A stretch of DNA of 64,000 bases from the NCBI GenBank assembly GCA_964632945.1, contig CAZWCX010000017.1:1-64000 (forward strand), given 5' to 3'. The position numbers and the translations under genes are program-made. The DNA comes from CAZWCX01 sp964632945. Lineage in GTDB: Bacteria > Planctomycetota > MHYJ01 > WSZJ01 > CAZWCX01. Of the stretch, positions 53,938-62,549 are shown piece after piece; positions within the stretch are counted from its first letter, which is position 1, and every line of letters begins with the position of its first letter. Under the pieces are notes generated by a model, which saw only the letters and a program-made list of their open reading frames with translations, made no database searches and was not told the origin of the DNA.

Positions 53938-56900
53938 CTAGGGGCGCAACGACGGGTCCGCGGCGATCAGGTGGAGGATCTCCACCAGGGCGGTGATGCC
54001 GTTGCGCAGCTGGTCGAGCACGGCCGACGCCTTCAGCTCGCGCTGTTCGAAGCGTCGTTGGATGGCGCGTTGCTGCTCCTCGTACAGCTTGCGGCGGTCC
54101 AGCGTGCTGAGCAGCAGGTCGGCGGTCTTGACCGAGAGGTAGACCTCGCCGCAAAGCGACTGCAGGCCGTTCTGGGAGAAGTCCCGCTGCACCCGGCGGA
54201 GGGTCTGGATCCGCTGCAACTGCTCCTGCGTGCTTTGCGCGTCGGAAAGGACGGACACGAGCAGACTGAGGAGCGAGCCGACGCCGCCGGCCCGGGCCGC
54301 CGCGCGCATGTCGGTCGCCATTCCCGCGTCGACCTTCTGCCGGATCTCCTCGAGGAGGCGGTCGAGTTCGTCGGCGCGGGCCTTGGACTCGTCGCGCCGG
54401 CGGATCACGATCGCGAGCGACTCGGAGACCTCCCCGAGGACGGTGATCCAGTCCGACATGCTCTGTTCGAGTTCGGCCTCGAGATCCTCCCGCCGGCGGT
54501 TGGCCGTGGGCGCCGTGGCAAGTCGTCCGAACAGGGCGTGGAAGCTCGATGCCGACTGCATGGAACGTTCCACGTTTCCCGCGAGCACGGCGGTGAGGGC
54601 GTTCAGCGCGTGCGACCCGGCCGTGACGTAGTCCCAGAGGTAGGGATAGGGCAGGGCCTGCGTCGCGAACCGCGGCACGACGTCCGCGCAGGTCTTGAGC
54701 GCGTAGGAATAGACTTCCTTGTCCGCCACGACGCCGCCGGTTTCCATGATTCCTCGGGCCCGCTCGTGGCGCACGCCGAACGGAACGGCCTCGAGGTATC
54801 GCCGCATGGCATCGGCGGCGGCGGACTCCTTCTTGAGGGTTTGATACGTCAGGCCCAACTCGAAGAGCGCCTCGGGGTCCTGGCCGGCCGCGTACGCGGC
54901 ACGCAACTCACCGAGCGCCGCGAGCGGATTGCCCGATTCGCGCAGGGAGATGCCGAGCTGGAGTCGGGCGTAGTAGGACTGCGGCGACTGCGCCAGGATC
55001 TCCTTGAGCCGGCTCACGCAGCCCGCGGCGTCCCCGGCCTCGCGCATGCGGCGCGCCTCGATCGCGCGGAGTTCCGGGTCCGCGGGCGAACGGGAGAGCA
55101 ATTCCTTGATCGCGGCATCCGCCTTCACCTTGTCGGGCATGGCCGCGCTGGCCAGTCCGATCTTGAAACCGACCAGCGGAAAGGCCGAGTTCAGGCTGCG
55201 CAGCTCTTCGAACGCCGTCTTGGCCTCCTCCGGCCGGTCGAGCAGGAGGAGGGCGTTGCCGACGCGATCGAGGATCTCGGGGCTGCGGTTCTGCGTGAAC
55301 GCATTGCGCAGGAAGTTGATTCCCTGGTCCGGTTCGCCGGCCTGGATGGCGAGTTGCCCGGCCAGCATCGACACTTCCGCGTCGAAGACCTGGAAGATCA
55401 ACTGCTTGGCGACGACATAAGCCTCCGCGTCGCGCCCGAGCTTGTGCAGCGAGATCGCCTGGATCTTGCGGGCTTCGGTCTGTTGGGCGTCCGCGGCGGC
55501 GATCTGTTCCGCGTACTGGAGCGCTTTGTCGTACACCCCCTGGGCGAAGTAGAGCGTGGTGCGCTTGAGGTCGAGGTTGACCGAGCCGGGGACGCGCTGG
55601 CTGACGCGTTCGATCAACTCCAGGGCCTCGACGTATTTCTTCTGGTCGATGAGGATCTGCGCCAGGCGGCCGGCGATGTCCGCGTCGTCGGGCCGGGCCT
55701 CCAGCACCTTGCGAAACTGGGCGGCGGCCTCCTCCTTGCGCCCGGGGATCTTGGACTCGTAGAGGTAGGCGAGCATCTCGTTGGCGTCGAGCAGGTCCGG
55801 CCTGGTTTCCAGCGCCTTGCGGTACCACCGCTCCGCTTCCTTGGTGTCCTCCAGGCGCTCGGCGGCGCCGCCCAGGACCAGCATGGCCGGGGTATGGTCC
55901 GGCTTGATCGAGAGCGCCCTCTCCATGGCCTGCAGCGCTTCGCGGTTCTTCTTCAGCTTGAAGTACGTCACGCCGAGTTCGTACCACGCCTCGAGAAAAT
56001 CGGGCTTCTTCTGCGTCGCCTGACGGAAGTAGTGGGACTGTTCCTCGAGCTTGACGGTCTTGTCGATGCTCCCCATCGTGCCGTCGTCCTGGACGGCGAG
56101 CATGCCGCGGTGGAGGTCGGCGGCGCGCCAGGCGCGGCTGCCCGCCCCGTCGGCCGCGGTCCCCTGCGAGGCCTTGCCCAGGTCGTAGTAGTACTGGGCG
56201 TCGCGCGAGATGTGCAGGTAGAGATAGACGATGCCCACCACCCCGAGGATCGCGGTTCCGCCCCAGAGGAGGTAGGGACGCAGTTCGTGGTAGAGCGAGT
56301 ACTCGCTGCTCGCGAGCACTCGACCGCCGCTGCCCGAGGCCATCCCGGCGAGCCGGCGGCAGGACTCGCGCACGCAGCCGTCGGACTTGCGCATGCAGTC
56401 GTCGTGGTAGAAGTCGCCGCAGTGCTCGCAGGACTGCCGCGGCATCCCCTCGCGAATGTCGACGCCGCAGAACATGCAGCGGACGCCGGGAGGCGCCTCG
56501 GCGCGACGCGCGGCGACGGGCGTGGGCTCCGGCCCGGGCCGACGGACCGCGGGAGGAGTCGCCTTGCCGGGGGTCGCCGGCGTGGGCCGCGCGCTCTTCA
56601 CCGGCGGAGCCGGGGGCCGGGCCGGTCGCGCGGGCGGGGACGCCGGGACCGGCGCGGCGTTCACCTTGTCGAGCGGCAGCAGCAGGTCGTCGATCTCGAC
56701 TTTGAACGGCGTTCCCGGCGACGGCGAACCGGTCGCGTGGGCGGGCGAATCGAGCAGTTCGAGGTCGTCCCCCGCCGGCGGCGACGCGGCGGCCGCCTTG
56801 ATCATGTCGGCCTGGCCGGCGGTGATGAAGTCGCGCTTGATCAACACGTCCAGCAGGCCGCCGCGCTCCCGCCCTTGCTTGATGTCGTTCAGGCAGCGGG

Positions 56901-56973
56901 CCACCTGGTCGTCGGTCGCCAACCGACGACCCGTGACGAGCTTCGCGTGCTGCAAGTCAAGCGGCGTGGTCAT
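53938..56973 (-). CDS. TPR membrane protein with treble-clef zinc finger
   Basis: 1011 residues. An N-terminal helical domain (about 1-60, RRLATDDQVARCLNDIKQ, GLLDVLIKRDFITAGQADMI) recalls small DUF4388/GspE-N-like modules. A Pro/Ala linker is followed by a Cys/His zinc finger (about 170-212, CMFCGVDI...CEHCGDFYHDDC), one membrane helix (about 235-255), about ten TPR repeats (about 270-700), and a C-terminal coiled region. The start ATG 56973 follows AAGGGG. It is divergent from the pilus-type ATPase at 57293, and the two might act together. Confidence 0.82.
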   Translation of the reverse strand: MTTPLDLQHAKLVTGRRLATDDQVARCLNDIKQGRERGGLLDVLIKRDFITAGQADMIKAAAASPPAGDDLELLDSPAHATGSPSPGTPFKVEIDDLLLPLDKVNAAPVPASPPARPARPPAPPVKSARPTPATPGKATPPAVRRPGPEPTPVAARRAEAPPGVRCMFCGVDIREGMPRQSCEHCGDFYHDDCMRKSDGCVRESCRRLAGMASGSGGRVLASSEYSLYHELRPYLLWGGTAILGVVGIVYLYLHISRDAQYYYDLGKASQGTAADGAGSRAWRAADLHRGMLAVQDDGTMGSIDKTVKLEEQSHYFRQATQKKPDFLEAWYELGVTYFKLKKNREALQAMERALSIKPDHTPAMLVLGGAAERLEDTKEAERWYRKALETRPDLLDANEMLAYLYESKIPGRKEEAAAQFRKVLEARPDDADIAGRLAQILIDQKKYVEALELIERVSQRVPGSVNLDLKRTTLYFAQGVYDKALQYAEQIAAADAQQTEARKIQAISLHKLGRDAEAYVVAKQLIFQVFDAEVSMLAGQLAIQAGEPDQGINFLRNAFTQNRSPEILDRVGNALLLLDRPEEAKTAFEELRSLNSAFPLVGFKIGLASAAMPDKVKADAAIKELLSRSPADPELRAIEARRMREAGDAAGCVSRLKEILAQSPQSYYARLQLGISLRESGNPLAALGELRAAYAAGQDPEALFELGLTYQTLKKESAAADAMRRYLEAVPFGVRHERARGIMETGGVVADKEVYSYALKTCADVVPRFATQALPYPYLWDYVTAGSHALNALTAVLAGNVERSMQSASSFHALFGRLATAPTANRRREDLEAELEQSMSDWITVLGEVSESLAIVIRRRDESKARADELDRLLEEIRQKVDAGMATDMRAAARAGGVGSLLSLLVSVLSDAQSTQEQLQRIQTLRRVQRDFSQNGLQSLCGEVYLSVKTADLLLSTLDRRKLYEEQQRAIQRRFEQRELKASAVLDQLRNGITALVEILHLIAADPSLRP

Positions 56974-57090
56974 GGTTCCCCTTATACGGGTCCCGCCGGG
57001 GGGACTCAATACTTTATTCCGGTCACCCGATGCAGACGGTCGAGGCGCCATGACGTTTCCTCCACGAGAGACGCGGCATCGGAATTGCAA

Positions 57091-57189
57091 TCCCCGTGCC
57101 CGTGTACGGGGAGACGGGCAAACCCCGGAAAATCGCCCGGAGGCCGCAGGTACGGCGCGCCTGCGTCCCTTCCGCCGGCCGAGAGGCGG
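57091..57189 (+). ncRNA. Candidate structured leader upstream of the pilus-type ATPase
   Basis: The 319-base gap between divergent genes holds three successive stems: TGCCCGT/ACGGGCA (57097-57103 with 57114-57120), CGCAGG/CCTGCG (57145-57150 with 57160-57165), and CCGCC/GGCGG (57172-57176 with 57185-57189). The loop of the first (CGGGG, 57107-57111) can pair with CCCCG at 57123-57127, making an H-type pseudoknot. The stretch ACGGGCAAACC resembles the start of c-di-GMP (GEMM) riboswitches, but the rest does not fit. GC-rich DNA can give such stems by chance. Confidence 0.3.
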
Positions 57190-57292
57190 CGGTCCACCGC
57201 GCGCCGGCCTGCTACCCATCGGCGCACTGCCCCGGGATGGGGCATCGCACCGACCGCGGCGCGGGCCGTTGACAGCCCGGGAGGCCTTTGCC

Positions 57293-58516
57293 ATGATGAG
57301 CACCATGGAAGATCTGATCCTGATCAAGGCCAACGGCGAGGTCGGACTGAGCGGCCTGGGGGACAGCGCGCGCCCCGTCGTCATCCTCCTGCGCCTGATC
57401 GACGAGGCCCTCCAGGTCCGCGCCACCGACATCCACGTCGAACCCGAGGGGGATCGCGCGGTCGTCCGTTACCGCGTCGACGGATTCCTCCGCCCCGCCG
57501 CGGCCTACGAGCCCGACCTCGGACGCAGTCTGCTCCAGTGCGTCAAGGTCCTGTGCGACATGGACATCACGCGCAAGCAACGCTTCCAGGACGGCTCGTT
57601 CCGCGCGCGCAAGTCGGGCAGCGAGGTCGACTTCCGCGTCTCGGTCATGGAGGAGGTCGGCGGAGACAAGATGGTCATCCGCATCCTCGATCGCGTCGTC
57701 GAAGAAAACCTCCTGGAACACCTCGGCATGCGCGAGGAACTCGTGGACACCCTGCGGGGGTTCACGCGCCGCTCCCAGGGGACCCTCATCGCCACCGGCC
57801 CCACGGGCGCGGGCAAGACCACGACCCTCTACGCGCTCCTGAGCGAAATCGACCGCAGCCGCCGCAACGTGGTGTCGATCGAGGACCCGGTCGAGTATCA
57901 CCTTCCCCTCATGACCCAAATCCACATCGACACGCGCCAGGGCATGACCTTCGCCGCCTCCCTGCGCTCGGCGCTGCGACAGGACCCGAACGTGCTCATG
58001 GTGGGCGAAATCCGCGATGCCGAAACCGCGGACATCGCGCTCCAGTCCGCCCTCACCGGGCACCTCATCCTCACCACCACCCACGCGAAGGACGCCATCG
58101 GCGCCCTCTTCCGACTCGTCGACCTGAACATCCCCCCTTATCAACTGGTCACGTCGGTCGACCTGATCCTGGCGCAACGCCTCGCGCGCAAGCTCTGCGA
58201 GTCGTGCAAGCAGCCCCTGGCGGTGAAGCCGCGGTACTTCGAAATGCTCGGATTCCCGGCTCCGGGGGTCGAAATCGTCTACCGCGCCAAGGGGTGCCCC
58301 GCGTGCGCGGAGACCGGGTACCTGGGGCGGACCGGGATCTACGAACTCTTGCAGATGAACGACCCGATCCGGGACGCGATCCTGCGCAAGGCGCCGGAAT
58401 CCGAACTCCAGCAGCTGCAGAACTCGGGCCCGTACCCGCGGATGATCCACGACGCCATGCGCAAGGTCGAGCAGGGCGTGCTCAGCATGGAAGAGGTATC
58501 GCGCGTGCTCGCGTAG
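57293..58516 (+). CDS. PilB/GspE/PilT-type secretion ATPase
   Basis: 407 residues. The N2 domain (about 30-140, ATDIHVEPEGDRAVVRYRVDG) is followed by the RecA-like ATPase: Walker A GPTGAGKTTT with Lys175, Asp box SIEDPVEYHLP, Walker B LMVGEIRDAETADIA, and His box GHLILTTTHAKDA. A tetra-Cys site (CESC and CPAC) as in PilB/GspE follows. It lacks the extended N1 domain of GspE. It powers type IV pili or type II secretion in relatives; no other pilus gene is nearby. ATG 57293 has GGGAGG 8 bases upstream. Confidence 0.92.
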   Translation: MMSTMEDLILIKANGEVGLSGLGDSARPVVILLRLIDEALQVRATDIHVEPEGDRAVVRYRVDGFLRPAAAYEPDLGRSLLQCVKVLCDMDITRKQRFQDGSFRARKSGSEVDFRVSVMEEVGGDKMVIRILDRVVEENLLEHLGMREELVDTLRGFTRRSQGTLIATGPTGAGKTTTLYALLSEIDRSRRNVVSIEDPVEYHLPLMTQIHIDTRQGMTFAASLRSALRQDPNVLMVGEIRDAETADIALQSALTGHLILTTTHAKDAIGALFRLVDLNIPPYQLVTSVDLILAQRLARKLCESCKQPLAVKPRYFEMLGFPAPGVEIVYRAKGCPACAETGYLGRTGIYELLQMNDPIRDAILRKAPESELQQLQNSGPYPRMIHDAMRKVEQGVLSMEEVSRVLA

Positions 58517-58550
58517 GGCGCTCCCCGCGCGCGCGGCGGGCGGGACCGGC

Positions 58551-59087
58551 CTACCGCGCGGGCTCTTCCGGGAGCGGCCGCGGTCCGTCGAAGGCGCTCA
58601 TCGGCCAATCCGGTCGCCCCAGCGCGTGCAGCTGTCCGCGCCCCTGCGGCGCGCGGAAGAGGCCCTGCGGCGTGTCGGCTTCCACCCACCAGGTCAGGCT
58701 CGACCGTATCGCCCCGATTCCCTGAACCGGCAACCGCCAGAGCACCGCTTCGTAGCCCCGCCCCGGCTCGCCCCCGACCGTCCCCTTGGGCCCTCCGCGA
58801 GTGGTCCACCGTCCGTCTTCCATCCGCGTCTCGATGCGATGCTCCTCCTTGCCGTCCTGGTCGACGTCGAGAAAGAGCCGATAGGTGGCCGAGGGATCCC
58901 AGTTGCGCTCCAGGGCCATGCGCACCGTCAACGTCCGGGCGGGCACGCCTCCCTGGGCGAAGCCGTCGTCGAACGAGACCGCCTCGCGGATGAAGCCGCG
59001 CGTGTCCTTCGCCCCGCCCCAGCATCCCGTGGCCGTCGCCAGCAGCGCCAGCGCCGCCCACCCGCCGATCCAACGCGTCCCGACCAT
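58551..59087 (-). CDS. Exported or lipid-anchored protein of unknown function
   Basis: 178 residues. A hydrophobic N-terminus (about 8-21) ends at Cys22 in a weak lipobox (ATGC). The mature part is beta-rich (LTVRMALERNWDPSATYRLFLDVDQDGKEEHRIETR); DVDQDGKEE resembles a calcium loop. AGGAGG lies 8 bases before the ATG. It starts 29 bases after serS on the same strand and ends facing the ATPase gene. Confidence 0.72.
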   Translation of the reverse strand: MVGTRWIGGWAALALLATATGCWGGAKDTRGFIREAVSFDDGFAQGGVPARTLTVRMALERNWDPSATYRLFLDVDQDGKEEHRIETRMEDGRWTTRGGPKGTVGGEPGRGYEAVLWRLPVQGIGAIRSSLTWWVEADTPQGLFRAPQGRGQLHALGRPDWPMSAFDGPRPLPEEPAR

Positions 59088-59116
59088 GGACCCACCCTCC
59101 TGCCAGCCCGTCCGTC

Positions 59117-60388
59117 CTACCGGGGCACCTCGATCCGGTCGCATCCCATGTACGGCCTCAGGGCCGCCGGGATCACCACCGAACCGTCCTCCTGCTGATG
59201 ATTCTCCAGCAGGCAGATGACCGTCCGGGGCAGCGCCAGGCCGCTCCCGTTCAGCGTGTGCGCGAAACGCACCTTGCCCTTGTCGTCGCGGAACCGGATC
59301 ATCGCCCGCCGCGACTGGAAATCCTCGAAATTCGAGCAGCTCGACACCTCGAGCCAGCGATCGGTCCCCGGCGACCACGCCTCGATATCGTACGTCTTCG
59401 AGGACGCGAAGCTCATGTCGCCCGTGCAGAGACGCAGGACCCGATACGGAATCTCCAGCCGCTGAAGCACCGTCTCCGCGTTGGCCAGCAGCGACTCGAG
59501 CTCCTCGTACGAGGACTCGGGCGTGGTGAACTTGACCAACTCCACCTTGTCGAACTGGTGCACCCGGATGATGCCGCGCGTGTCCCGGCCGGCCGCACCC
59601 GCCTCCTTGCGAAAACAGGCGGAAAAGGCCACATACCGGATCGGCAGTTGCGCGCCCGGGAGGATCTCCTCTCGGTGCAGGTTCGTGATCGGCACTTCCG
59701 CCGTGGGAATCAGGAAGTGCTCGTCGCCCACCCCGTACATGTCGGCCTCGAGCTTCGGCAACTGGCCGGTGCCGACCATGCAGTGGCGGAGCACCATGTA
59801 CGGCGGCAACCATTCGGTGTAGCCGTGCTCGCGGCCGTGCAGATCCAGCATGAAACTCACGAGCGCGCGCTGCAGACGGGCGCCGTGATGGCGCAGCAGG
59901 ATGAAGCCGGAACCGGAGATCTTGCCGCTGCGCTCGAAATCGAGGATCTTCAACTTCTCGCCGAGATCCCAGTGGGGCAACGGCTTGAAGGAAAAGGCGC
60001 GCTTCTCGCCCCACTCCCGGGCCACCACGTTCGCCTCGGCGTCCGCGCCCACCGGCACGCTCTCGTGCGGCACGTTCGGAACCCAGAGCAGCGTCTGCTG
60101 GCGTTCCTCCTGGAGCAGGCGGTCCTTTTCCTCCAGTTCCTTGATCCGGCCGGCGACTTCCTTCATGCGCGCAAGCAGGGGCGCCGCGTCCCGTCCTTCC
60201 TTCTTCGCCTTCGAGATTTCGGCGTTGGCGTCGTTCCGCTCCTTCTGCAGCCCCTCGACCTCGGTGCGCAGCTTTCGCCACTGGGCGTCGAGATCGAGCA
60301 GCTTGTCGAAGTCGACCTGGGCTCGCTTGTTCCGGATGGCGGCGCGAACGCGCTCGGGATCGCGCCGGATCAGCTCCATGTCGAGCAT
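59117..60388 (-). CDS. serS: Seryl-tRNA synthetase
   Basis: 423 residues. The N-terminal coiled-coil arm (about 30-105) that grips the tRNA-Ser variable arm is followed by a class II core: TAEVPITNLHREEI, motif 2 FRKEAGAAGRDTRGIIRVHQFDKVEL, and motif 3 LNGSGLALPRTVICLLENHQQEDGSVVIP. It charges tRNA-Ser in the cytoplasm. AGGAGG precedes the ATG by 8 bases. No T-box or other leader is apparent in the 150 bases upstream. Confidence 0.97.
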   Translation of the reverse strand: MLDMELIRRDPERVRAAIRNKRAQVDFDKLLDLDAQWRKLRTEVEGLQKERNDANAEISKAKKEGRDAAPLLARMKEVAGRIKELEEKDRLLQEERQQTLLWVPNVPHESVPVGADAEANVVAREWGEKRAFSFKPLPHWDLGEKLKILDFERSGKISGSGFILLRHHGARLQRALVSFMLDLHGREHGYTEWLPPYMVLRHCMVGTGQLPKLEADMYGVGDEHFLIPTAEVPITNLHREEILPGAQLPIRYVAFSACFRKEAGAAGRDTRGIIRVHQFDKVELVKFTTPESSYEELESLLANAETVLQRLEIPYRVLRLCTGDMSFASSKTYDIEAWSPGTDRWLEVSSCSNFEDFQSRRAMIRFRDDKGKVRFAHTLNGSGLALPRTVICLLENHQQEDGSVVIPAALRPYMGCDRIEVPR

Positions 60389-60539
60389 GGACGGACGGTC
60401 CTCCTGGGTGTCATGGGGCGGAAAGATACGGTCTTATACCGGAGAGGCTCGGCGCAGTTCAAACCATAGTTCACCGCGACCGGCTCGTCCCCGGCGACCG
60501 CCCGGCAACATCGACCGCCGGGATCCGGAAAACGGCAGA

Positions 60540-60896
60540 TCAATCCGGAACCGGCGCGTCCGCAGCATGGAGTCCCGCCAACCGGTGCAGATTCATGTTC
60601 TTCAGCACGATCAGCACCGTGCGGGAGACGCGGATGTCGACCGCCTTCCCGCGATCCTTCGCCTTCTTCAGGAAAAGGAAGAGGCAGGCGATCTCGGGAC
60701 TCTGCAAGTACGCGACCCGCGTCAATTCCAGGGTGACCAGCGACTCCGGGCACTCGAGCAGCAGGTCACACTGGCGCTGAAACTCCGGGTCATTGAACTT
60801 GGGGTCCTTCGACACGTGAAGCACGGCGTTCTCGATCCGATACTTCGGCGGCGGCGGCGTGGCCGCCTGACCGGACGAGGAGGTCGATTCGGTCAT
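60540..60896 (-). CDS. STAS-domain protein (anti-anti-sigma factor-like)
   Basis: 118 residues. After a Ser/Pro-rich N-terminus (1-22) comes a STAS domain: VTLELTRVAYLQSPEIACLFLFLKKAKDRGKAVDIRVS, with Ser in the position usually phosphorylated in SpoIIAA-like proteins (YLQSPE). Such proteins sequester or release anti-sigma kinases. No partner anti-sigma factor is in the window. ATG 60896 is supported by GGGGC and GGGAG upstream; ATG 60914 lacks a ribosome site. Confidence 0.8.
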   Translation of the reverse strand: MTESTSSSGQAATPPPPKYRIENAVLHVSKDPKFNDPEFQRQCDLLLECPESLVTLELTRVAYLQSPEIACLFLFLKKAKDRGKAVDIRVSRTVLIVLKNMNLHRLAGLHAADAPVPD

Positions 60897-61085
60897 GCCC
60901 CGGCGATCTCCCATGCAAGGTCTGGAGAATCCCCCATCCCGACCCGGTGAGGTCCCTCTCCCCTATCGGCCAGATCCGGCCGTAGGATGCGGCCCCCCCC
61001 CGAATTCCGGTCGATCCGAGTTCCGGGGACCCGCCCCCGGCGATCGAGGTCGCGCAGGTATCTCCTGAATCCTTCAGACTTACGC

Positions 61086-61114
61086 TTGACTTTATTCATG
61101 AGTTCAAGTAGCGT
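61086..61114 (+). promoter_or_regulatory. Promoter for the PilZ gene
   Basis: TTGACT (61086-61091), 17 bases, TAGCGT (61109-61114). The start near 61121 leaves an 80-base leader ending in the GAGGAGG of the PilZ gene. It lies in an AT-rich patch within a 304-base divergent gap that otherwise holds nothing I recognise. Confidence 0.5.
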
Positions 61115-61200
61115 TTTACGCCTTCGTTGCCCCCGGGGCGAGGATGACCCGCCGGGGGATGGAACCCCAACCCGACCCGCGGAGAGGAGGAGGCCAGCTG

Positions 61201-61635
61201 ATGTTCCTCAACGAGCGACGCTACAAAGTACGCCATCGACTCGACGGTTGCAAGGGCAAGTTCTTCGACCGGGGAATTCTCAGCAAGCTCGGGCTGGGAA
61301 AGTACTTCGAGTTCAAGGCCATCGATTGGTGCGCGACCGGAATGAAGCTGGTCTCCCATGCCCCGATCGACCTGCTGGCGCACTACACCTTCGCGATTGC
61401 GGACGGCTCGGGGAAGACGGTCAAGGTCCCGGGCCGCGTGCTCTGGGCCCAGCAAGTCAAGCTCTCGGCATCCGAAACCAAGCCGACGGCGTGGCTGGCG
61501 GGTGTCGAGTTCGGCGATCTGAGCGATCGGGCCCAGGATCACCTGGAGGCCGCGATGAAGGCGTACTCCCGCCGCGACATGACGATCCGGCGCAGCCGGG
61601 TCAAGCGCTATTACCAGAACAGCACGCTGAACTAG
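61201..61635 (+). CDS. PilZ-domain protein
   Basis: 144 residues. It has a PilZ-like fold with an Arg-rich N-terminal motif (ERRYKVRHRL) and AIDWCATGMKL, where the D-x-S-x-x-G c-di-GMP motif reads D-x-C-x-x-G, followed by VKVPGRVLWAQQV and WLAGVEFGDLS. With Ser replaced by Cys, c-di-GMP binding may be kept or changed. Possible effector for the pilus-type ATPase 3 kb upstream. ATG 61201 has GAGGAGG 7 bases upstream. Confidence 0.8.
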   Translation: MFLNERRYKVRHRLDGCKGKFFDRGILSKLGLGKYFEFKAIDWCATGMKLVSHAPIDLLAHYTFAIADGSGKTVKVPGRVLWAQQVKLSASETKPTAWLAGVEFGDLSDRAQDHLEAAMKAYSRRDMTIRRSRVKRYYQNSTLN

Positions 61636-61865
61636 CTCCCGGCCCGTTCCGGATCAAGAACCGCGGACCCCTGCGCGACCGAATCCGGACGGCAGAGCGG
61701 CCCGGGTCCTTCCCGGCGGACGGATCCGGCGCCCGCGGGGGCGATCGTCCCTGCGCGCGGGTCCGTGCAGCCGGCGCGCGAGCAGGCCTGGGCGCCGCCC
61801 CGACCTCGGGACGAGAGGGTATCGACTGTCCGTCGCCGATCCGAGGATCAACGGGCGACGGCCGT

Positions 61866-62375
61866 TCAATGCCCCCCCAACCCGCGGAGCATCGGGAACA
61901 GAAAGATGAGCAGATCGAGGGCCAAGGCGAGCCCCCCGAACAGCGCGGCCCCGAGGACCGTCATCCACAACATCATGCGGGCGGCGACGTGGGCAACCAC
62001 CCCTATGGGAGGACGGACGGGACTCGTTCCCAGGAGTTTCGCCAGGCCGAACAGGGACAGCATCATGATGCCGACCATGAGCAAGGCCTGCAACCCCGGG
62101 TCTCCCGGCGTCATCAGGAACGCCGCGCCGCCTCCCCCCGCTCCGAGCAGGACCCCCAGGACCGAGGCGGGGGTCAGCCGGTTCTCCATGGGCTTGGCGG
62201 TCGGTGTGACGTCGGGCCGCGGCGCGACATCCTCGATCCGCCATGGTTCGCGCGAGCCTTCGACACGGATCGGGTCTTGCCGCGGCCGGTCGGCCCGGCC
62301 GCCGCACTTCGGGCATGCGCCGAATCGCGCCCCGTCATAGTGGTCCCCACAACCGGGACACGGCTGCCAACTCAC
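61866..62375 (-). CDS. Zinc-ribbon membrane protein
   Basis: 169 residues. An N-terminal zinc ribbon (CPGCGDHYDGARFGACPKCG, residues 6-25), a linker, and three membrane helices (about 72-88, 95-112 and 135-160). The start is the GTG at 62375 with GGAGGGAAA upstream. The ribbon is on the cytoplasmic side. Function unknown. The 230 bases between it and the convergent PilZ gene show no clear element. Confidence 0.72.
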   Translation of the reverse strand: MSWQPCPGCGDHYDGARFGACPKCGGRADRPRQDPIRVEGSREPWRIEDVAPRPDVTPTAKPMENRLTPASVLGVLLGAGGGGAAFLMTPGDPGLQALLMVGIMMLSLFGLAKLLGTSPVRPPIGVVAHVAARMMLWMTVLGAALFGGLALALDLLIFLFPMLRGLGGH

Positions 62376-62549
62376 GTCGCTTTCCCTCCGGAAATCAGCG
62401 GCCACGGCGCGACGAACCCGATCGCGCCGACCACTCGGCGCACCGGACCCAAGGGTTGCGGCCGAACCGGGCGGTCCTCGCCATTGCCAACCGCCCGGCC
62501 ATCGTGTACAAGTGAGGAAGCACCTTCCCGTTCCATTCCGGAGGCCGCG

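Noticed and set aside
57097..57165. Canonical c-di-GMP (GEMM) riboswitch
   Set aside because: Only GGGCAAACC matches; the GACGCAAAGCC block and the second conserved helix are absent, so it is reported only as a structured-RNA candidate.
57006..57245. 79-codon minus-strand frame in the gap before the pilus-type ATPase
   Set aside because: Pro/Arg/Gly-rich product without start signals; the region is better read as leader RNA or promoter DNA.
53887..58725. Very long open frame (over 1600 codons) on the plus strand
   Set aside because: It is antisense to two clear genes and out of frame with the ATPase; high GC content makes such long empty frames common here.
60893..61099. 68-codon minus-strand frame ending in an ATGA overlap with the STAS gene
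   Set aside because: No ribosome binding site, strongly basic low-complexity product, and it overlaps the predicted PilZ promoter.
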